Source: CAXTPV01 sp964249405 (GTDB lineage Bacteria; Pseudomonadota; Alphaproteobacteria; Acetobacterales; Acetobacteraceae). From it: a stretch of DNA of 64,000 nucleotides. The position numbers and the translations under genes were made by a program. Of the stretch, positions 54,143 through 61,686 are shown piece after piece. Within the stretch, counting starts at the first letter, position 1; every line of letters starts with the position of its first letter. The notes below the pieces were generated by a model. That model ran no database searches. It worked only from the letters and a program-made list of their open reading frames with translations, and had not been told where the DNA came from. Location of the stretch: the NCBI GenBank assembly GCA_964249405.1, contig CAXUBX010000003.1, forward strand, positions 1 to 64,000, written 5' to 3'.

Positions 54143-54918
54143 TGACCTCCGTTTCGCGCATCCCGGTTCCTGGCACTCCCGTTCCCGGGACCGCCGACAC
54201 GATTGTCCATCCCATCAAAGCCGCAATCGGTCCCGCCCGCGACGACGGAGGCGATCACCCCGCCCCTGCGGTCGACTGGCTGGTCTCGCCGGGATTGACG
54301 CCTTACGATTCCGCGCTGGCGGCGATGGAGCAGCGGATCGGCGAGATCCGGCGTGGCGAGGCGGCGGAGCGGATCTGGCTGCTCGAACACCCCGCCCTGC
54401 TGACCGCCGGGACCTCGGCCCGTGATGCCGATCTCCTCGGAGCGGGCGGGTTGCCGATCCATCGGGTCGGTCGCGGCGGCCAGTGGACCTATCACGGACC
54501 GGGCCAGCGGATCGGCTATGTCATGCTCGATCTCGGCCGGCCGCACGGGACGGTGCCGGCCCGCGACGTGCGCGGGTTCGTGCACGGCATCGAGCGCGCG
54601 CTGATCGCGGCCCTCGGCGATTTCGGCGTGGCGGCCGAGACCCGGGAGGGACGCGTCGGCCTCTGGGTGATCGACCCGAAGACCGGCGGCGAGCGCAAGA
54701 TCGCGGCGATCGGGCTCCGGGTCACGCGCGGCGTGACATGGCACGGCTTCGCCCTGAACATCGCACCCGATCTCTCGGCCTTCGAACGCATCGTGCCTTG
54801 CGGCGTCCGCGAGCACGGCGTCACCAGCCTCGCCTCCCTCGGCGTCGCGGCTCCGGTGGACGCGGCGGACGGCGCGCTCAGGCGCTCGTTCGCGCGCGTG
54901 TTCGGCGTCGGCGCCTGA
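54142..54918 (+). CDS. lipB: octanoyltransferase LipB
   Basis: This 258-residue enzyme transfers octanoate from acyl carrier protein to lipoyl domains. Signature segments: EHPALLTAGTSA, HRVGRGGQWTYHGPGQRIGY (substrate pocket), the Lys of KIAAIGLRVTRGVTWHG and the nucleophile Cys in IVPCGVREHGVTSL. The N-terminal 40 residues are unconserved and Pro-rich. ATG 54142 (ATGACC) is preferred; ATG 54124 is also in frame and would place six more codons over the tRNA-Leu promoter. The 3' end overlaps the glycosyltransferase gene by 41 nt in convergent orientation. Confidence 0.95.
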   Translation: MTSVSRIPVPGTPVPGTADTIVHPIKAAIGPARDDGGDHPAPAVDWLVSPGLTPYDSALAAMEQRIGEIRRGEAAERIWLLEHPALLTAGTSARDADLLGAGGLPIHRVGRGGQWTYHGPGQRIGYVMLDLGRPHGTVPARDVRGFVHGIERALIAALGDFGVAAETREGRVGLWVIDPKTGGERKIAAIGLRVTRGVTWHGFALNIAPDLSAFERIVPCGVREHGVTSLASLGVAAPVDAADGALRRSFARVFGVGA

Positions 54919-56104
54919 GACCGCGCGCCTCGCGGAACAGCGACGCGGTCCCCTCGACCATGACGGATTTCGCGAACCGCGCGCGCGCATGCGCGATCGC
55001 CGCCTCCCGCATCACGCTGCGGTCGGGCTGGTCGGCGATCGCGACGATCGCGGCGGCCAGCGCGGGCGCGTCGTTGAACGGCATCCGGTAGCCGGTCACG
55101 CCTTCGATCACCTGATCCTGCCAGCCCCCGCTCGGGGTCCGGATCACGATCGCGCCGCAGCACATCGCTTCCGCCACGACCAGGCCGAAACCCTCGAACC
55201 GGCTCGGCAGCACGACGATGTCGGCCGCCCAGTAGACATCGCGCATGATCGCGGGGTCGCTGATGAAGCCGAGGAAGCGGAACGTGTCGCGGTCGGCCTC
55301 GTCCACGAACGCGTCCGCCTCAATCCGCGCCCGCTGATCCCCGCCGCCCGCGAACAGGAACACGAGACCGAGATCGGAGCGGTCCCGCCGGAGCGCGCGC
55401 GCCGCCCTGATCGCGACGTCGTGGCCCTTTACCAGATTGAGCCGTCCGGGCAGCACGCAGACGAGGCGGTCCGGCTCGAGGCCGAACCGCCGCCGCGCGC
55501 CCGCGCGCTCGTCCGCCGTGCCGGGCCGGAAGACGTCGGTGTCGACGCCGAACACCTGGTCGCGGATGCGGGCGGGCGGGATGCCGCAATCGTCCTCGAA
55601 GAAGCGCCGGATCTCCCGGGAGGCGGCGATGTAGCGGTCGGCGCCGAACAGCGTCGTGGTCGCGCGATAGAGGAGCCGCTCCTTCCGCGACCGCGTCTCG
55701 CTGATCGCCTCCGCGGCTCCGGAGACCGCCGACGGATGGTAGTGCCCGACCGTCGGCAGCCCGGCGAGCAGCGACAGGAGCCGGGCATAGGGCAGGACCG
55801 CGAAGCCCTGCGGCGCCAGCACGTCGACCCGGTGCCGCCTGATCAGGGCGAGGATGCGGCGGAGCTGCGCCGCGCGCGGCCGCCGCGCATCGAGATCCTC
55901 GATCACCAGCCACTCGACGGTTCCGGCTGCAATGCCGCGACGGCGCGCCTCCGACCCGTCCGGCGTGGTGACCGGGCCGGACAGCAGCACGACCCGGTCA
56001 CCGCGGTCGCGGAGCCCGCCGATGATCGTCTCCAGATAGGCCGCGACGCCGTCGACGCAGTCGACCCGGGTGAGCAGCATGAGGATCGTGAGGGGCGTGT
56101 CCAT
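54878..56104 (-). CDS. GT4 family glycosyltransferase
   Basis: This 408-residue GT-B enzyme of family GT4 has an N-terminal acceptor domain starting ILMLLTRVDCVDGVAAYLET and a C-terminal donor domain with VCVLPGRLNLVKGHDVAIRA, the FLGFISDPAIMRDVYWAADI segment and the LPSRFEGFGLVVAEAM motif whose E-x(7)-E pair binds the nucleotide sugar. The C terminus is Arg-rich. It is cytoplasmic; the acceptor is unknown. It is followed on its own strand by nothing close, and overlaps lipB at its 3' end by 41 nt. The GT2 protein upstream suggests a small surface-glycan group with lolA between. Confidence 0.88.
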   Translation of the reverse strand: MDTPLTILMLLTRVDCVDGVAAYLETIIGGLRDRGDRVVLLSGPVTTPDGSEARRRGIAAGTVEWLVIEDLDARRPRAAQLRRILALIRRHRVDVLAPQGFAVLPYARLLSLLAGLPTVGHYHPSAVSGAAEAISETRSRKERLLYRATTTLFGADRYIAASREIRRFFEDDCGIPPARIRDQVFGVDTDVFRPGTADERAGARRRFGLEPDRLVCVLPGRLNLVKGHDVAIRAARALRRDRSDLGLVFLFAGGGDQRARIEADAFVDEADRDTFRFLGFISDPAIMRDVYWAADIVVLPSRFEGFGLVVAEAMCCGAIVIRTPSGGWQDQVIEGVTGYRMPFNDAPALAAAIVAIADQPDRSVMREAAIAHARARFAKSVMVEGTASLFREARGLRRRRRTRARTSA

Positions 56105-56148
56105 GACGGTTCCCGGGTCGGGTGGGGCCGGTCCAGAAGCGGGCGGGC

Positions 56149-56793
56149 TCAGCCGGCGAGGCCCGGGGGAGCCGAAGCCGGATCGAGGGCGTCGGGCGGA
56201 AGCGCGCCGCCGGCACGGACGTCGAAGAAGCGGAAATCCGTCCGGCGCCGCTCGTCGTCGAGGGCCTGGATCGAGGCGAGCACGAGGGACCCGTCGGCGC
56301 CGACGCCGAACACGACCGTGAGCAGACCGGCGGCCCGGTTCGCGGCGGGAGCCAGCGAGACCTGGATCGAGCCGGGGCCGGCCAGGGCCTGGACGACCGC
56401 GATCCCGTCGCCCCGGAGGCGCACGCTGCCGCCGTCGAGAAGGAGACCGAGCGGCGTGGCGCGCGCCGGCATCCGGGTGACCGCGTCGGTCGAACGGTCG
56501 AGTGCCACGATGCGGCCGCGATCGGCCACCACGACCTCGCGATCCCGGGGCGCGTAGTCGAGCCGGAGACGACCGCCCCGGGCGAACACCAGGCTTCCCT
56601 CCCGGGACGCGCCGTCGGGGTCGATCTCGACGAAGCGCGCCCGCAGAACGCCGAGCCCGTCGAACCAGGCCTGGACGCGCCGGACGATGTCGGCCTGCTC
56701 CGGCGTCAGCGAAGGACCACCCATCGCGGTGCAGGACGCGAGCGCGGTCAGCGCGCCGATGAGCGCGCGGCGGGTCAGGGACGGCCGCGGCAT
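56149..56793 (-). CDS. lolA: LolA-type outer-membrane lipoprotein carrier, atypical signal
   Basis: This 214-residue protein matches LolA: VRRVQAWFDGLGVLRARFVEIDPDG, LVFARGGRLRLDYAPRD, ATPLGLLLDG and the late strand ILD-like ALDDERRRTDFRFFDVRAG. LolA normally shuttles lipoproteins across the periplasm. The N terminus reads S-L-T-R-R-A-L-I-G then A-L-A-S-C: an Arg-Arg pair before the hydrophobic core and a lipobox-like cysteine. A classical LolA is soluble and not acylated, so this copy may be Tat-exported, membrane-anchored, or both. ATG 56793 is used; ATG 56814 overlaps the GT2 stop by 11 nt. Confidence 0.82.
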   Translation of the reverse strand: MPRPSLTRRALIGALTALASCTAMGGPSLTPEQADIVRRVQAWFDGLGVLRARFVEIDPDGASREGSLVFARGGRLRLDYAPRDREVVVADRGRIVALDRSTDAVTRMPARATPLGLLLDGGSVRLRGDGIAVVQALAGPGSIQVSLAPAANRAAGLLTVVFGVGADGSLVLASIQALDDERRRTDFRFFDVRAGGALPPDALDPASAPPGLAG

Positions 56794-56803
56794 CGCCGTT
56801 CCG

Positions 56804-59398
56804 TCAATCCGCATCGGGCGGAAGGAGGTCGAAGAACGGCCGGTCCTCGCGGGTGAGCCATCGATTATAGGCCGGGTCGTTCCTGAACAACGCGTGGTCG
56901 CGCCAGCGTTCGAGCATGACCTGCTGTTCGGTGAAGAACCGGTGTTCCTGTTCGGGGCGGAGATCGCTGCCGCGGCTCAGGCTTTCCTGGTGCTCGGCGA
57001 CGGTGTCGGCGTTGAGGACCACCCGCCAGCCGCGGTCGCGGAGACGAAGACAGAAATCGACGTCGTTGTAGGCGACGGGAAGCGCACCCTCGTCGAAGCC
57101 GCCGACCTCGTGGAAGGCTTTCGCGCGTACCAGCATCAGGGCCGCCGTGACGGCGGTCAGGTCCTGGCTCAGACGGGCACGTCCGACGTAACCGTAATCC
57201 TCGGCCGGGATCCCCGCATGCATGTGCGCCGCGACGCCATGGATGCCGACGATCACGCCGGCGTGCTGGACACCGCCCGCCGGGTAGACGAGCTTCGCCC
57301 CGACCGCCGCGACCGCCGGGTCCGACATCTCGCCGAGCATCCGACGCAGCCAGCGAGGCTCGGACACGAAGACGTCGTTGTTCATGAGCACGAGGAACTC
57401 GGCGTCCGGCGCGGACGCCGCGGCGAGATTGTTCAGGCGGGAGTAGTTGAACGCCTCCTCGACGAGGAGCACCCGGACATCGCTTCGTCGACCCATCTCG
57501 GTGCGGAAATTTTCCGCGTCGCGCGTGGTCGACCAGTTGTCGACCAGGATCACCGACAGCGCCGGGTAGTCGGTGACCTCGAGCAGCGTCTCGACGCAGC
57601 TTCGGGTCGTCTCGATCTCGTCCTTGTAGGGGATCACCACGGTCACCGGCGGCGTTCGACCGAGATCGAACTCCACCCGATAGATCGTGAGATCGTTGAT
57701 GGACGTCACCACCGCACTCCGCCCGAGTCGCGCCAGGTGATCCGCGACCGCACTGACCCCCGCGCTCACCGCGTAGCCCTTCTTCGAGATGTCGGTCGCG
57801 GTCGAGTTCGGCGTCTTCCGCCAGTGATAGAGCATTTCGGGAACGTGATGGATCGATTGCGGACCGATCGCCTCGGCGATCCGCAGGATGTAGTCGTGGT
57901 CCTGTGCACCGTCGTAGTCCGCCCGGAGCGGGCCGACCGTGCGCGCGGTATCGGCGGCAACCATCAGGAGATGGCACACGTAGTTGCAGCCGAGAACGTA
58001 GCGGGCGTTCCAGTCGGGCTTGAAGTTCGGCTCCATGAAGGTGCCGGTGCGATCGATCTTGTCCTCGTCGGAATAGAGCATCCGCGCGCCGGTCTCGCGC
58101 GCTGCCGTCATCATCACCTCGAGCGCGACATCGACCAGCATGTCGTCGTGATCGAAGAAGGCGATCCATTCCCCACGAGCGGCTTCGATCGCGAGGCTGG
58201 TGGCGCGCGCGATGCCGACGTTGCGCCGACGCACGACCGAGCGGATGCGCGGATCGGCGGCGACGAAATCGTTGATCCGGCGCGTGACCTCGGGAGAGCG
58301 GCCCGCGTCGTCGACGATGATCAGCTCCCAGTTCGACCAGGTCTGCGCCAGAACGCTGCCCACCGCGGCGCTGAAATCGCCGGGGTCGGGCCGGAAGGTC
58401 GGGAGCAGGACGGAAACCAGCGGCTCGCGCCGCGAGGACTTGCGCTTCCGGCCACGCGCGAGGGCGGTCCGGGCGCGCAGATGGTCGTAGTAGCGGCGCG
58501 CCCAGGCGTCGTAGTTCTCGGTCGTGTCGCGGAGCCGCGGCAGCAGGCCGTCGATGTCGCGCCGGAGCGCGGTCAGGTCGCGGAGCATGTCACGATGCAG
58601 GCGGTTGACCCGGTCCACGACGTCGAGCAGCTTCCCCTCGAGATGGTCGTCGACCACCCCGGTGACGAAGGGGGAGTTCTCGATCTCGACGCCGTCCGGA
58701 ACGACCAGGAAGCGGAACGTCTGGGCGTACAGCTTCCGGTGCTGGGCCGGAACGACGAACTCGAAACCGCAGTTCGCGTCGCATCCGAGGACGCTCGCGA
58801 CGTCGAGCCTGAAACGGTCGGCCCTGATCTGTCCGATCCGGATGCCGTCGCAGAGCACGGCGAGATCGCATCCGCCGCGTCCCTTGTCCCCGTGCCCGAC
58901 CCGCCGGACGATCCATCCCCGGATCGCGCCCCGTTCGTACTTGTCGACATGCCCCTGCAGGATGACGCTCGGATGGCCGCTGAAATCATGGCCTTCGAGC
59001 AGGTCCGCGATCCCGCCCTCCCCGATATGAGCCACGAACTTGCCGTCGGGCAGCCGGAAGCTCAGCCGGTGGGTCTGGCCGTCGAGATAGGCATTCGGCA
59101 CGTCCCACGAGAAGCCGACCCGGTCGTCCGGGAGCTGCAGGATCGCCCGCACGTCGTCCCTGCTCTCGTCCGCGAGGATCGTGTCGACGACCACGCCGTC
59201 GATCAGCACCTCGAGGCGGACGGGACGGCCGGGCGCCTCCACGTCCATCGTCCAGCCGAGCGCGTGACCCTGCTCGAAGCGGTCGAAATAGCCGCGATAG
59301 TCGGCCGGCGACGTCATGACGGGCGCCTCGGAGATGTCGGACAAGAAGATCTCCCATCGCCGGCTGCCGCCCGGTGCCGGAGGCTGAAGGTCGGGCAT
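56804..59398 (-). CDS. tandem GT2 glycosyltransferase with N-terminal beta domains
   Basis: This 864-residue cytoplasmic protein has three parts. Residues about 30-260 form one or two beta-rich domains of a type often found before glycosyltransferases (YRGYFDRFEQGHALGWTMD; GHVDKYERGAIRGWIVRRVG). Residues about 325-560 are a GT2 domain (VSVLLPTFRP; FFDHDDMLVDVALE; YSDEDKI). Residues about 600-830 are a second GT2 (VTVVIPYKDEIETTRSCVETL; VILVDNWSTTRDAENF; LVLMNNDVF; GGFDEGALPVAYNDVDFCL). Both DxD-type motifs are present, so both may be active. Such proteins build rhamnan- or O-antigen-like chains. ATG 59398 is used; ATG 59317 (MTSPADYRG, GAGG upstream) is a good alternative. Confidence 0.87.
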   Translation of the reverse strand: MPDLQPPAPGGSRRWEIFLSDISEAPVMTSPADYRGYFDRFEQGHALGWTMDVEAPGRPVRLEVLIDGVVVDTILADESRDDVRAILQLPDDRVGFSWDVPNAYLDGQTHRLSFRLPDGKFVAHIGEGGIADLLEGHDFSGHPSVILQGHVDKYERGAIRGWIVRRVGHGDKGRGGCDLAVLCDGIRIGQIRADRFRLDVASVLGCDANCGFEFVVPAQHRKLYAQTFRFLVVPDGVEIENSPFVTGVVDDHLEGKLLDVVDRVNRLHRDMLRDLTALRRDIDGLLPRLRDTTENYDAWARRYYDHLRARTALARGRKRKSSRREPLVSVLLPTFRPDPGDFSAAVGSVLAQTWSNWELIIVDDAGRSPEVTRRINDFVAADPRIRSVVRRRNVGIARATSLAIEAARGEWIAFFDHDDMLVDVALEVMMTAARETGARMLYSDEDKIDRTGTFMEPNFKPDWNARYVLGCNYVCHLLMVAADTARTVGPLRADYDGAQDHDYILRIAEAIGPQSIHHVPEMLYHWRKTPNSTATDISKKGYAVSAGVSAVADHLARLGRSAVVTSINDLTIYRVEFDLGRTPPVTVVIPYKDEIETTRSCVETLLEVTDYPALSVILVDNWSTTRDAENFRTEMGRRSDVRVLLVEEAFNYSRLNNLAAASAPDAEFLVLMNNDVFVSEPRWLRRMLGEMSDPAVAAVGAKLVYPAGGVQHAGVIVGIHGVAAHMHAGIPAEDYGYVGRARLSQDLTAVTAALMLVRAKAFHEVGGFDEGALPVAYNDVDFCLRLRDRGWRVVLNADTVAEHQESLSRGSDLRPEQEHRFFTEQQVMLERWRDHALFRNDPAYNRWLTREDRPFFDLLPPDAD

Positions 59399-59517
59399 CG
59401 ACCGATACAATGCCGGAGCGCCTCGGCTCAAGCGGCACCGGATGGCGATCCGGCGCCTCGACGGGATCGCGGGAGGCGCCCACCCGTTGTCGGTTCGGAG
59501 ACGCGGAAGGACCGGAC

Positions 59518-60348
59518 ATGACCGAAGCCGGCGAGAACTCGCCCCATCTTGACGAGAGCGAGCGTCGCCAGGCGGCGTCGGGCGCGCAGATCGGACCGGT
59601 CGTCATCCACGAGATCGTCCGCGACCGCGGCGAGGAGGAGATCGAACGCTCGAACGGCGCGCTGGCCTGGTCAGGTCTCGCCGCCGGGCTGTCGATGGGG
59701 TTTTCGTTCCTGCTGGAGTCGACGATCGCGGGCGCGCTTCCGGACGCGCCCTGGCGCAAGCTCGTCGCCGGCTTCGGCTACTCGCTCGGCTTCCTGATCG
59801 CGGTAATCGGACAGCAGCAGCTGTTCACCGAGACCACGCTGACGGCGCTGATCCCGGCCCTGACCAGACGCGATCTCCCGTCGTTCCGGGCGATGCTCCG
59901 GGTCTGGACGGTGGTTCTCGCCGCCAACACGGTCGGAACCGTGCTGTTCGGCGCGCTCGCGAGCCGGCTCGACCTGTTCGACCCGCCGACGCTCGACGCG
60001 ATGCGGATGCTGGCGCGGAAGACGGTGTCGGTTCCGTTCTGGTCCTGTCTCATCGAGGCGGGCTCGGCAGGGTGGCTGATCGGGCTCATGGTCTGGCTGC
60101 TGCCGCCCTCGGGGAGCGCACGACCGTTCATCGTGATCATCCTGACCTGGACGGTGGCCGTGTTCGGGTTCCCGCATGTCGTCGCCGGATCCGTCGAGGC
60201 GGCGTACGCGGTCGCGAGCGGCGCCGCCCCGCCGCTCGACTACGTCACGCGGTTCTTCGTCCCGACGCTGATTGGAAACACGATCGGCGGCTCGGTGCTG
60301 GTCGGCCTCATCAATCACGCCCCGCTCCGCGAGCGGCTGCGCGCCTGA
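59518..60348 (+). CDS. formate/nitrite transporter (FNT) family channel
   Basis: This 276-residue membrane protein has six helices after a 50-residue cytoplasmic N-tail. The repeats carry the family's re-entrant segments VIGQQQLFTETTLTAL and the late IGNTIGGSVLVGLIN. The form is closer to the YfdC branch than to FocA: the tail is longer, and the pore loop reads Q-Q-Q-L-F-T-E-T. It may pass formate or another small anion; the physical neighbourhood gives no help. ATG 59518 with GGAAGG upstream is clear; the in-frame extension into the upstream gene is rejected. Confidence 0.9.
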   Translation: MTEAGENSPHLDESERRQAASGAQIGPVVIHEIVRDRGEEEIERSNGALAWSGLAAGLSMGFSFLLESTIAGALPDAPWRKLVAGFGYSLGFLIAVIGQQQLFTETTLTALIPALTRRDLPSFRAMLRVWTVVLAANTVGTVLFGALASRLDLFDPPTLDAMRMLARKTVSVPFWSCLIEAGSAGWLIGLMVWLLPPSGSARPFIVIILTWTVAVFGFPHVVAGSVEAAYAVASGAAPPLDYVTRFFVPTLIGNTIGGSVLVGLINHAPLRERLRA

Positions 60349-60510
60349 GACGGTCGCCTTCGCCCACCATCCTCGCCGCGATCACAAGGCAGGCGTAATA
60401 TCCTCGTCTGTTCCCACAATACAAAACTTAGATGATGTAACACTGGAGAGACTTTTTCTTGCCGTCTGCGACAGGTTCTGTTTACCTGCATTGGACAGAC
60501 GGACAACCTG
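60349..60510 (+). promoter_or_regulatory. AT-richer leader with hairpin before the acyltransferase
   Basis: This 162-nt gap is the most AT-rich stretch in the window and must hold the acyltransferase promoter. TAATAT (60396-60401) is a fair -10 but its -35 (TCGCCG) is poor. A two-part hairpin ends 8 nt before the ATG: CCGTCTG (60462-60468) pairs with CAGACGG (60496-60502), and CAGGT (60472-60476) pairs with ACCTG (60484-60488) around a 7-nt loop. It would occlude the weak ribosome binding site. Confidence 0.5.
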
Positions 60511-61629
60511 ATGACGGATCTGGCGAGAGGGCGTCATTTCGATGTCCTGGATGGCTTGCGGGGCATCGCGGCCTCGGTCGTGCTTCTCGATCATTCGATC
60601 GGCCTGCTTCTGCTGCCGGGCGGCTCGTTCGTGCCGCGCGTCAATCTCGCCGTCGTGTTCTTCTTCATGCTGAGCGGGTTCGTGGTGGCCTCCGCCTACG
60701 AGGAACGCCTCAAGGGCTCGATGTCGGTGGGCGAATTCATGCTGCGGCGAGCGATCCGGCTCCACCCGCTGCTCGTGGTCGGCGCCGTCGCCGGCGCCGG
60801 CTATTTCGCCCTCGCCGATCACCGGTTCTTCGCCGGTTCGCGCTGGATGGTCGCGACGGTCGCCGGGATGTCGGGTCTGCCCTCGGTGCTGACGCCGTTC
60901 AGTTTCTCCCGCTTTCCGCTGAACCCGCCCGAATGGTCCCTGTTCTTCGAGCTGGTGGCCTACGGGGCCTACGCGATCGTGCTGACCCGGCTGTCCACGC
61001 CGTGGCTGTTCGCGGCGTTCACGCTCGCCTTCACGGTGCACGCGGTGATCGACGTCAGGAACGCGCTCGACCTGCCGCTCGCGATCTTCGAGGCCCTGGC
61101 CGCGTTCTCCGCGGGCGTCCTGCTCTGGCGGCTCCACCGCGACCGAGTGCTTCCGCGCGTCCGCCTCCCCTCCATCGTCCTCGGCGGAACCGTTGCCGGC
61201 GCGTGTTTCTGCCCCCGCTTTCTCGGGCCGGCGGTCGATCTCCTGACGCTGGCCCTGGTGTTTCCGTGCGTCCTGATCGCGGGAGCCAATCGGGGCCGGG
61301 GTGCCGCGACCGCATTCGAACGTTGGCTCGGGGACCTCTCGTTTCCGGTGTACATCCTGCACTGGCCGATCCTGCTGTGCGCCGGCCGGCTGGTGACGCC
61401 GCGGCTGGGTCCGGTCGCCGCACTCCTGATCGGCCTGACATTCGCCGTCCTGGTGCCCTGGGTCGTTCTGAGGTGGGTCGACGAGCCGCTCCGGGCGTGG
61501 CTGGTCCGCGCGCTTCTCCCGGGGCGCGGGACCGGTGCGGCATCGTCGCGCGCGAGCCCGGATGCCGAGGCGGTCGGCGCCGGCGGCCGGTCGCTCCGGC
61601 TGCGAAGTTCCGGAACCGGACGGTGGTGA
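60511..61629 (+). CDS. acyltransferase 3 family membrane protein
   Basis: This 372-residue integral membrane O-acyltransferase has about ten helices. The family motif R-G-x-A...H is in VLDGLRGIAASVVLLDHS, and the later RRAIRLHPLL and LGDLSFPVYILHWPIL segments are typical. Family members transfer acetyl or other acyl groups to sugars of O-antigen, exopolysaccharide or peptidoglycan. A Ser/Ala/Gly/Arg-rich C-terminal tail of about 45 residues follows the last helix. It lies near the GT2 and GT4 genes, so a role in decorating surface glycan is reasonable but unproven. Confidence 0.87.
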   Translation: MTDLARGRHFDVLDGLRGIAASVVLLDHSIGLLLLPGGSFVPRVNLAVVFFFMLSGFVVASAYEERLKGSMSVGEFMLRRAIRLHPLLVVGAVAGAGYFALADHRFFAGSRWMVATVAGMSGLPSVLTPFSFSRFPLNPPEWSLFFELVAYGAYAIVLTRLSTPWLFAAFTLAFTVHAVIDVRNALDLPLAIFEALAAFSAGVLLWRLHRDRVLPRVRLPSIVLGGTVAGACFCPRFLGPAVDLLTLALVFPCVLIAGANRGRGAATAFERWLGDLSFPVYILHWPILLCAGRLVTPRLGPVAALLIGLTFAVLVPWVVLRWVDEPLRAWLVRALLPGRGTGAASSRASPDAEAVGAGGRSLRLRSSGTGRW

Positions 61630-61686
61630 TCCGGCCGGTCCGCTACGTGCCATGGGCGCCGGGCCAGGCCGGGGTCAGGCCGGATC
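61628..61686. repeat. inverted repeat between convergent acyltransferase and PTS genes
   Basis: GATCCGGCC (61628-61636) is the exact reverse complement of GGCCGGATC (61678-61686), with a 41-nt loop. It spans the acyltransferase stop codon and the last codons of the PTS gene. No T-tract is present. Confidence 0.4.
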
